Below, piece by piece: positions 37,661-42,212 of a stretch of 42,212 nt of DNA. Source of the stretch: a virus. Under the pieces are notes generated by a model. It saw only the letters and a program-made list of their open reading frames with translations, was not told where the DNA came from and did no database searches. Every line of letters begins with the position of its first letter. Position 1 is the stretch's first letter. A program made the position numbers and the translations under genes. Location: positions 1 to 42,212 of IMG/VR virus record IMGVR_UViG_3300020152_000013. The stretch is one strand, 5' to 3'.

Positions 37661-37717
37661 GGCTTGTGTGCCGATAGAGGTACAGATCGCGGGGCGTTCG
37701 CCGCGCAGACTGTGCCG

Positions 37718-38095
37718 ATGCAACGCCCGCCGCACTTCATCTTCCATTGGCGCGTCTCTCGGATCTCCGAGCGCACAGGTCGCGAAATGTCTCAGCAGGA
37801 ACTGGCCTCGCTCATGACCGATGCCGCCGCGAACTTTCCGCTGCGCAAGGATCAGAAGAAGCCGCGGGCTTGGGGCCGTACCGACGTGAACAAGGTGGAA
37901 AACGGGCACCGCCCGTACGACGAGGACTTCCTCGTCGCAGCCGCGACGGTGTTCGGCTGCAATGTGTGGGACCTCATCTCGCGCGCACCCGGCGACCAGA
38001 GCCTCGACGCCCTGTGGTCGAGCTGGACGGACGCGGAGAGAGCCGAGGCGGCCGACTTCATCGAGTACCAACGCAACAGGGCGAGGCGCGGCTAG
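37718..38095 (+). CDS. XRE-family transcriptional regulator, 125 aa
   Basis: The product has a helix-turn-helix domain in the middle (RTGREMSQQELASLMTDAA, TDVNKVENGHRPYDEDFLVAAATVFG). A C-terminal tail ends in a helix (DAERAEAADFIEYQRNRARRG). CAGACT ends six bases before the ATG, so the message may be leaderless. A half operator overlaps the start. Divergent from the smaller XRE gene, it is the other half of the lysis/lysogeny switch. Confidence 0.75.
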   Translation: MQRPPHFIFHWRVSRISERTGREMSQQELASLMTDAAANFPLRKDQKKPRAWGRTDVNKVENGHRPYDEDFLVAAATVFGCNVWDLISRAPGDQSLDALWSSWTDAERAEAADFIEYQRNRARRG

Positions 38096-38097
38096 CC

Positions 38098-38502
38098 ATG
38101 CACCGGATGCTAAGCCACAAGTATGTAGGGCGACGGATCGCCGTGGTGATTGTCGTCTCGGTTCTTGCGCTGGCGTCTCGTGCGAGAGCGGAGGACCTGG
38201 TGGTCTGTACGCCCGTGACGAAGTACCTGTGCAGCCCGCAGCACGAGTGTCGCGCCATCCCGACCAGCGGCAGCTACTCTGCCCTCAACGTACAGGGTGG
38301 GGTGTACTTCCGCTGCGACGCCAAGGGCTGCGACGGATACGACGCCACAATCACCCGCAGCGGGTCTTATCTGACCATCGACGTGCCAGGCCGGGGGGTC
38401 GTCGCAAAGGTCGCCGACGACCTCACCACCTACTCAGAAGCCGCCACTCTGCTGGACAGCGTGTACGTCTCGCTCGGGACCTGCGCGGTGCAGTCCCGCT
38501 GA
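38098..38502 (+). CDS. Exported Cys-rich protein co-transcribed with the regulator, 134 aa
   Basis: The ATG lies two bases after the regulator stop. The N-terminus is a signal peptide (basic start, AVVIVVSVLALASRARA, then EDLVVC). The mature part has six cysteines (VCTPVTKYLCSPQHEC, FRCDAKGCDGY and a late TCAV), which could form disulfides in the periplasm. Exported proteins made with the repressor often change the lysogen surface or block superinfection; that role is inferred. The following gap contains two operators. Confidence 0.65.
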   Translation: MHRMLSHKYVGRRIAVVIVVSVLALASRARAEDLVVCTPVTKYLCSPQHECRAIPTSGSYSALNVQGGVYFRCDAKGCDGYDATITRSGSYLTIDVPGRGVVAKVADDLTTYSEAATLLDSVYVSLGTCAVQSR

Positions 38503-38506
38503 GATA

Positions 38507-38521
38507 GTGCCGTAACAGCAC
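38507..38521. promoter_or_regulatory. Operator O2-like site upstream of the early promoter
   Basis: GTGCCGTAACAGCAC matches the operator palindrome GTGCC-N5-GGCAC with one mismatch in the second half. It starts 34 bases upstream of the perfect copy at 38541. Confidence 0.5.
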
Positions 38522-38529
38522 TTTTCTGG

Positions 38530-38555
38530 TTGACGATGATGTGCCGCTAAGGCAC
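38530..38555 (+). promoter_or_regulatory. Early rightward promoter with overlapping operator
   Basis: TTGACG (38530-38535) and GCTAAG (38546-38551) are 10 bases apart, matching the Caulobacter housekeeping-sigma pattern (TTGACG-N10-14-GCTA). The operator GTGCCGCTAAGGCAC (38541-38555) covers the -10 box, so the immunity regulator would silence the early operon by binding here. This promoter should drive genes from 38585 through the contig junction to 5055. Confidence 0.65.
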
Positions 38556-38556
38556 A

Positions 38557-38579
38557 GTGCCTCCCATAGACGGAGGCAC
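38557..38579 (+). promoter_or_regulatory. Hairpin that hides the ribosome site of the first early gene
   Basis: GTGCCTCC (38557-38564) and GGAGGCAC (38572-38579) form a perfect 8-bp stem with a 7-base loop. The GGAGG ribosome site of the HNH gene (ATG 38585) is inside the 3' arm. The predicted transcription start is near the 5' arm, so translation could be restrained by mRNA structure. Confidence 0.6.
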
Positions 38580-38584
38580 CTGAC

Positions 38585-39052
38585 ATGGCCCGAAGGCCAC
38601 CACTTCCCGAGAAGCTCGCATCGCTGACCGAGTTCGACACGAACGGCGGATGCTGGCTCTTCTCCGGGCAACTCACCCGGACCGGCTATGGCCTGATCTG
38701 CACCGAGAGCAAGAAGCGCCAAGCACACCGCGTGGCGTTCGAACTGGCACGGGGCGCTATCCCGGCGGGCCTGTGCGTCTGCCATCACTGCGATGTGCGT
38801 GCCTGCGTCAACCCCGACCACCTGTGGCTCGGGACCCACGCGCAGAACATGCGGGACCAGCACGACAAGGGACGAGGCTCGACCACGGTCGCGCTCGGCG
38901 AAGGTCACCCCCGCGCTAAATTGACCGAGCCGCTCGTGCGCCTCATTCGGGCAAGCGAAGACTCCGCCGCCTCGCTTGCCCGCACCCTGGGCGTGACGTC
39001 GAGCGCCGTTCGCAGCGTGCGCGGTCGCCGGACCTGGGGCCACGTCCAATGA
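38585..39052 (+). CDS. HNH endonuclease (HNH_3 type)
   Basis: The 155-aa product carries GGCWLFSGQLTRTGYG, AHRVAFELARG, CVCHHCDVRACVNPDHLWLGT and a C-terminal helix-turn-helix-like tail (AASLARTLGVTSSAVRSVRGRR). HCD...CVNPDHL is the metal and catalytic site of mobile HNH nucleases, which usually cut phage DNA to spread. It is the first gene of the early operon. The second HNH gene at 41780 shares the same core layout. Start codon and GGAGG site agree. Confidence 0.85.
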   Translation: MARRPPLPEKLASLTEFDTNGGCWLFSGQLTRTGYGLICTESKKRQAHRVAFELARGAIPAGLCVCHHCDVRACVNPDHLWLGTHAQNMRDQHDKGRGSTTVALGEGHPRAKLTEPLVRLIRASEDSAASLARTLGVTSSAVRSVRGRRTWGHVQ

Positions 39053-39291
39053 ACGCCCTCACCCCCATTCTCCCGGCCGACGAAAGCTGGTTCTGCGAAG
39101 GCTGCGGCGAGGCCGTGTCCCTGGCCGAAGCCAACGCGGAAGCCTTCGAGGCCTACGGCGAGATCATCTGCCCGTCATGCTTCGATAACCGCTGCGAGGC
39201 CGCCTACACGGCGCAGTTCGAGGGCGAACCGTCGGTGTCGCTCGACGAACAGCACCGCGCCGCGTGGGCCGTGAAGCAGGGGCTCCGCTGA
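39049..39291 (+). CDS. Small zinc-ribbon protein, 80 aa
   Basis: The ATG overlaps the HNH stop by 4 bases. FCEGCGEAVS and ICPSCFDNRC form two CxxC knuckles separated by about 25 residues. The rest is acidic (FEGEPSVSLDEQHRA). It is a small metal-binding early protein of unknown role, similar in style to the next gene. Confidence 0.6.
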   Translation: MNALTPILPADESWFCEGCGEAVSLAEANAEAFEAYGEIICPSCFDNRCEAAYTAQFEGEPSVSLDEQHRAAWAVKQGLR

Positions 39292-39545
39292 TGACCGCCC
39301 TCCACCACTTCCCCTCCCCGCCCGCCGACGACTTTGGCGAAAGCTGGTTCGACCAGTTCGGCATCACGCAGGAGCGCACCGAGTTCGAGTGCGACTGGTG
39401 CCCGACCCACGAGCCTGCCGACAAGCTCTACTCCATGGGCAACGGCGCGTTCGTCTGTGTGGACTGCGCTCGCCATGACGAGTGGTTCAGCGGTGAAACC
39501 CCCGACCTGATGACCCTGGCTGACGCCGTGGCGGAGGGGGTGTGA
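39291..39545 (+). CDS. Small CxxC early protein, 84 aa
   Basis: The ATG shares a base with the previous stop. FECDWCPTHEPADKLYSMG and AFVCVDCARHDEWF give two metal-binding CxxC knuckles. The N-terminus (HHFPSPPADDFGESWFDQ) is polar. It may be a DNA- or protein-binding knuckle. Function unknown. Confidence 0.6.
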   Translation: MTALHHFPSPPADDFGESWFDQFGITQERTEFECDWCPTHEPADKLYSMGNGAFVCVDCARHDEWFSGETPDLMTLADAVAEGV

Positions 39546-39874
39546 TGGGCAAGGTCAGCTTTACGCCGGGGCCTTGGGACGTGGACGAGGGCGACTTGTC
39601 CATCTACGCGCTCGATGGTGCCGGCGGGGCGGTGCTGCTGTTCCAGACCCACGACGAGGCCGATGGCTTCGCCTCTTGCGACGAGCAGGAAGTCAACGCC
39701 CGCCTGATAGCCGCCGCGCCAGAGCTGTACGACGCTGCCGAGTGCGCGCTGGGCCTCCTGACCGGCAACATGGACGGCGACTGGTCGAAGGGCGACCCGG
39801 TGCACATGCTCCGCGCCGCTCTCTCCAAGGCCCGTGGAGAAGACCCCGCCCTCATGGCTGAAGGGGGTGCGTGA
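39545..39874 (+). CDS. Phage protein of unknown function, 109 aa
   Basis: The ATG at 39545 overlaps the previous stop (TGATG). FTPGPWDVDEGDLSIYALDG then EVNARLIAAAPELYDAAECAL is a pattern seen in a very common but uncharacterised small phage protein, with Ala-rich C-terminal helices. It lies in the early operon, between two other overlapping genes. Confidence 0.7.
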   Translation: MGKVSFTPGPWDVDEGDLSIYALDGAGGAVLLFQTHDEADGFASCDEQEVNARLIAAAPELYDAAECALGLLTGNMDGDWSKGDPVHMLRAALSKARGEDPALMAEGGA

Positions 39875-40125
39875 TGGGCCTCCGCTGGATCGAAGATGGT
39901 TGCGGCGGTCTCGTTGCGTTCGACCAGGACGGCACCGACTACGCCATCAGCCCGGTCTACGGCGACCACGGACAGGCTGGCTACGCGCTGGCTTGGACCA
40001 ACAAGGACCGGGTGCGGATCGGACTTCGCCTTCACGGCACCAAGGAAGCCGCCGCCGCCTTCGTAGACGCTCAGATGACGGCCCATGTGATCGACCGCGA
40101 CAACTTCCCGGCGGAGGTCGCGTAA
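39874..40125 (+). CDS. Hypothetical early protein, 83 aa
   Basis: The ATG shares a base with the previous stop. The product is alpha/beta and ends in a helical, Ala-rich part (WIEDGCGGLVAFDQDGTDY, GTKEAAAAFVDAQMTAHVI). Overlaps on both sides support translation. I do not recognise it. Confidence 0.6.
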   Translation: MGLRWIEDGCGGLVAFDQDGTDYAISPVYGDHGQAGYALAWTNKDRVRIGLRLHGTKEAAAAFVDAQMTAHVIDRDNFPAEVA

Positions 40126-40373
40126 TGCGCCTCCCCCCTAAAGGCAGGCTCCTGTTCTGGAGCAGCGGAGGAACGGTCGTTGAGAACGGCTTCGGCCTCT
40201 CCCCCAACCGCGCGGTGGACCGCCCTTCGTCCCTGAAAGCCTCGCTCACCGACCAACTGGCGACAGCCAAGGACGGACAGCGGGAGTTCCTGGAACGCGC
40301 CCTGACCGACCTCAGCAACGCAATGGAAGAAGCCTGCCGCTGGCTGGCTGCTAGCTACGGAGAAGCTGCGTGA
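40125..40373 (+). CDS. Hypothetical early protein, 82 aa
   Basis: The ATG shares a base with the previous stop (TAATG). The N-terminus is beta-like (GRLLFWSSGGTVVENGFG) and the rest a charged helix (KDGQREFLERALTDLSNAMEEACRW in outline). Function unknown; member of the overlapping early chain. Confidence 0.6.
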   Translation: MRLPPKGRLLFWSSGGTVVENGFGLSPNRAVDRPSSLKASLTDQLATAKDGQREFLERALTDLSNAMEEACRWLAASYGEAA

Positions 40374-40642
40374 GCATCATCCGTCTGAAGCGGCACGAAC
40401 GCGAGGCGCTGGCCGCAGTAGCGGCTGAAGTGGGGCCCCACGGCTTCCACTGCGCCTTCGAACATGCGCCGCACAATCATCACCGGGTGGTCGTCTGGAA
40501 CGACGCGGCCACGTGGCTGATCCCCGTCTCCTGCACCCCCTCGGTGCCGCACCACGAGGCGGCGAACGCCCGGCGGCGCGCCCGGCAAATCATCGCGGGC
40601 CACTGGCGGCCCATTTCGGAGCAACACCATGTCCAAGCTTAG
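40370..40642 (+). CDS. Hypothetical early protein with HicA-like outline, 90 aa
   Basis: The GTG overlaps the previous stop (GTGA). KRHEREALAAVAAEVG, HHRVVVWNDAATWLIPVSCTPS and ANARRRARQII follow the alpha-beta order of small HicA-like double-stranded-RNA-binding folds often seen in alphaproteobacterial phages. The catalytic His of HicA toxins cannot be assigned, and no HicB partner follows. The resemblance is tentative. Confidence 0.55.
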   Translation: MSIIRLKRHEREALAAVAAEVGPHGFHCAFEHAPHNHHRVVVWNDAATWLIPVSCTPSVPHHEAANARRRARQIIAGHWRPISEQHHVQA

Positions 40643-40784
40643 CTACCGCCTGAACGCCATGATGAACCGCGGCGCGCGGGGGCGGGCTCGCCCAGCCGGT
40701 TTCCACATCATCCGCACGGAGCGCTTCGGCGACCGCGCCTGGCGGCTGCACGCCACGAAGGGTTGGCGCTGCGAGCGCGCCTGA
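40629..40784 (+). CDS. Small basic protein, 51 aa
   Basis: The ATG overlaps the previous gene by 14 bases. The product is strongly basic (MMNRGARGRARPAGFHIIRTE, RAWRLHATKGWRCERA). It could be a nucleic-acid-binding peptide. The stop overlaps the next ATG (TGATG). Function unknown. Confidence 0.5.
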   Translation: MSKLSYRLNAMMNRGARGRARPAGFHIIRTERFGDRAWRLHATKGWRCERA

Positions 40785-40852
40785 TGCTGACCATCTCAAT
40801 CGCCTGCGTGGTCCTTGTGATGATCTCGCGGCCCTTTCTCAAGAAGGACTGA
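40784..40852 (+). CDS. Very small membrane peptide, 22 aa
   Basis: The ATG shares a base with the previous stop. The peptide is MLTISIACVVLVMISRPFLKKD: a short hydrophobic helix with a basic end, so likely membrane-inserted. It sits in a translationally coupled string, but its length keeps confidence low. Confidence 0.4.
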   Translation: MLTISIACVVLVMISRPFLKKD

Positions 40853-40857
40853 GACCT

Positions 40858-41091
40858 ATGACTGACCCCTGCCTGATCTATGACGACCCCCGCCCTGTTC
40901 TCGGCATCTACTACGACGACGAGCAGGGAACGTCGCACAGCGTCGGCACCTGCGGCTGTACGGCCATCGTCGCCTACAAGGAGCACGGGGTCGGCGACTA
41001 CCAGCCGTTCTTCGCGGTCTACTACGGCGACGAACTGCGGGCACGCGTTCCGGCGTGGAAGGTGTCCGTCGGCTACGGGGCAGGCGCATGA
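40858..41091 (+). CDS. Hypothetical early protein, 77 aa
   Basis: The product is acidic and beta-rich (CLIYDDPRPVLGIYYDDEQG, DYQPFFAVYYGDELRARVP) with three cysteines (CGCTAI). It follows the small membrane peptide by 5 bases. I do not recognise it. Confidence 0.6.
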   Translation: MTDPCLIYDDPRPVLGIYYDDEQGTSHSVGTCGCTAIVAYKEHGVGDYQPFFAVYYGDELRARVPAWKVSVGYGAGA

Positions 41092-41327
41092 CCCCCCTCG
41101 TCCAGTTCATGGGCGACCGCCGCCCCCGCCCCGCGTGGCTGCGTGACCTTCAAGCCGCCGCGTCGTTCTTCCCCGCCGCGCTGGAGGACTGCGTGCATCT
41201 CACCCACGCGTTGGGCCATCGGTTCATCCGCTACGGCGTGGTGGTCCTGCTGCCGGGGTTCGCCGCAATCGCCTTCATCGCCATCGCCCTTGGGGGTCTG
41301 GCTGTTCTGGTGGGGGGTGGGTCGTGA
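41088..41327 (+). CDS. Membrane protein, 79 aa
   Basis: The ATG at 41088 overlaps the previous stop (ATGA). The N-terminal half is polar and basic (DRRPRPAWLRDLQAAASFF), the C-terminal half a single long membrane segment (VVVLLPGFAAIAFIAIALGG then LAVLVGGG). It could anchor a host-takeover function in the inner membrane. Function unknown. Confidence 0.6.
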   Translation: MTPLVQFMGDRRPRPAWLRDLQAAASFFPAALEDCVHLTHALGHRFIRYGVVVLLPGFAAIAFIAIALGGLAVLVGGGS

Positions 41328-41554
41328 GCGAGTGGATCGAACACGACGGCAAGGGCTTGCCGGTGGCGCCAGAGACCAAGGTTCTCGTGCGGCTGCGGGG
41401 CGGAACAGAGACGGGCGATCCCGATCGTGCTGGCTGGTGGGACGACCCCGATCCCACCGACAGCAACTGGGTCGCGAACGCTGGCAGCCCCAGCTGCGAC
41501 ATCGTCGCCTACCGCATCGTCTCCCCTCCCCATGGTGAATCCAATGGACGGTAG
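41324..41554 (+). CDS. Hypothetical early protein, 76 aa
   Basis: The GTG overlaps the previous stop (GTGA). IEHDGKGLPVAPETKVLVRLRGG and WVANAGSPSCDIVAYRIV form a small beta domain (a DUF551-like pattern in outline). Such proteins occur widely in phages without known function. The next gene begins inside its end. Confidence 0.6.
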   Translation: MSEWIEHDGKGLPVAPETKVLVRLRGGTETGDPDRAGWWDDPDPTDSNWVANAGSPSCDIVAYRIVSPPHGESNGR

Positions 41555-41783
41555 TCTTGGTTCGTTCCGGCCTGCGGCCGTAACCCCTGTCGGCGCTGCC
41601 AGTGCTCGGCCTGCCCTCGTCGCTGATCACGAATGGATCCCCGACGACGAGCTGCCCGCCCTGCGCCTGCACTTCCTGAAGCGCGCGCGGCAGGTCCGCA
41701 CCTACCAGCCCGCCTATGCCTCGGCCCTGTTCAGGGTCGCAACCGACTACGGCGCCATCGCTCGCGCCCGGAGGAACCCGTGA
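41532..41783 (+). CDS. Hypothetical protein, 83 aa, uncertain start
   Basis: The ORF begins at ATG 41532 or 41544; neither has a good ribosome site, and both overlap the previous gene. The C-terminal half is convincing (WIPDDELPALRLHFLKRARQ, TYQPAYASALFRVATDYGAI). Its stop overlaps the HNH start (GTGA). Function unknown. Confidence 0.5.
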   Translation: MVNPMDGSLGSFRPAAVTPVGAASARPALVADHEWIPDDELPALRLHFLKRARQVRTYQPAYASALFRVATDYGAIARARRNP

Positions 41784-42205
41784 AACAGTCCGACAGCATC
41801 GCACCCGAGATCGCCATGGCGGCGGTGCGGGCCATTGGCGGCGACAAGCCGGAACGGACGCTGCGCCAGCACCCCGATTTCGCGTCTCGGTTCTGGTCGA
41901 AGGTGGAGTTCGAGCCGAACACCGGCTGCTGGCTCTGGTCTCGCTCTACCGACCGACACGGCTACGGGAACGTCAACGTGTTCGGTCGCTATCAACGCGC
42001 CCATCGCGTCGCCTACGCCCTCGCGCGCGGCCCCCTCCCCGACGTGCCCGGATATCACGGAGCGGTCGTGATGCACCGCTGCGACACGCCGCTCTGCTGC
42101 AACCCCGACCACCTGAGCGTCGGCACTCAGAAGGCCAACCTCCGAGAGATGGGGGCCAAGGGCCGGCAATGGAAAACTGTGGAGAAGAACCGTGCAACAG
42201 TCTGA
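41780..42205 (+). CDS. HNH endonuclease crossing the contig junction
   Basis: The GTG at 41780 follows GGAGG and overlaps the previous stop. The 141-aa product has TGCWLWSRSTDRHGYGNVN, RAHRVAYALARG, MHRCDTPLCCNPDHLSVGT and a basic tail. HRCD...CCNPDHL is the HNH metal/catalytic core. It resembles the HNH gene at 38585 in layout but has no C-terminal helix-turn-helix. The two lie at either end of the block of small early genes. Its 3' end is repeated at 1-120 and overlaps the ERF start. Confidence 0.85.
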   Translation: MKQSDSIAPEIAMAAVRAIGGDKPERTLRQHPDFASRFWSKVEFEPNTGCWLWSRSTDRHGYGNVNVFGRYQRAHRVAYALARGPLPDVPGYHGAVVMHRCDTPLCCNPDHLSVGTQKANLREMGAKGRQWKTVEKNRATV

Positions 42206-42212
42206 AAGCATC
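42086..42212. repeat. Direct terminal redundancy, copy 2
   Basis: These 127 bases are identical to 1-127. Joining the ends restores one intact HNH gene and leads directly into the ERF gene, so the map is circular. Confidence 0.95.

Noticed and set aside
1-42212. CRISPR array, rRNA, tRNA genes or insertion sequences
   Set aside because: No regularly spaced repeats with spacers, no tRNA-like clover leaf and no transposase were seen.

Overview
The window is a complete temperate phage genome, given as a circular contig opened at an arbitrary point. Bases 1-127 are repeated exactly at 42086-42212, so the unique length is 42,085 bp. GC is very high. The P4-type integrase, a spike-base protein resembling the Rhodobacter gene-transfer-agent family, and promoter-like sites of the TTGACG-N10-GCTAAG type point to an alphaproteobacterial host, perhaps Caulobacterales such as Caulobacter or Brevundimonas (inference). 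The virion genes suggest a short-tailed (podovirus-like) particle: P22-type portal, gp4-like adaptor, gp10-like DNA-stabilisation propeller, N4-gp56-type major capsid protein, pectate-lyase-like tailspike and large ejection proteins. No RNA polymerase, DNA polymerase or helicase gene was recognised, so transcription and replication must rely mainly on the host.

Layout. (1) An immunity switch lies at 37436-38502: two divergent XRE-type regulators separated by GTGCC-N5-GGCAC operators, followed by a small exported protein. (2) A rightward early operon starts at a promoter at 38530 and runs through small, tightly overlapping genes to 42205. It continues across the contig junction into ERF recombinase, SSB-like protein, NinB-like protein, small C5 methyltransferase, HNH-type protein, a run of unknown genes and an excisionase-like HTH at 4879-5055. 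(3) The integrase (5003-6184, leftward) overlaps the 3' end of the excisionase gene. Upstream of it is an attP-like region (6185-6415) with two matched pairs of direct repeats. (4) A rightward accessory cassette (6436-8320) encodes four short proteins and a 298-aa protein with one hydrophobic helix. (5) A leftward lysis block (8270-11838) holds holin-like proteins, an M15 endolysin, spanin-like proteins and a metallophosphoesterase. It is interrupted by one rightward gene (10030-10350) with its own, apparently leaderless, promoter. (6) A DUF3800 protein (12083-12832) and the leftward morphogenesis block (12904-33106) run through fibre, ejection, tail, capsid, scaffold, portal and terminase genes. 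(7) A leftward replication block (33106-36732) holds a winged-helix protein, a replication initiator with internal iteron-like repeats, a DnaA domain IV-like protein and a RusA resolvase.

The most unusual feature is a repeated element, core AACGCNNCCCTGAAC on the minus strand, in front of leftward late transcription units at 11914, 14321, 27761 and 31146. A fifth copy overlaps the start of the winged-helix gene at 33448. Two of these leaders also share a 17-bp hairpin sequence at an identical 59-bp distance. This looks like a dedicated late-gene control system, and the winged-helix protein at 33106-33471 is a plausible but unproven partner. Most functional names come from recognisable motifs. 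Many of the small early proteins have no recognised function and are described only by what can be seen.
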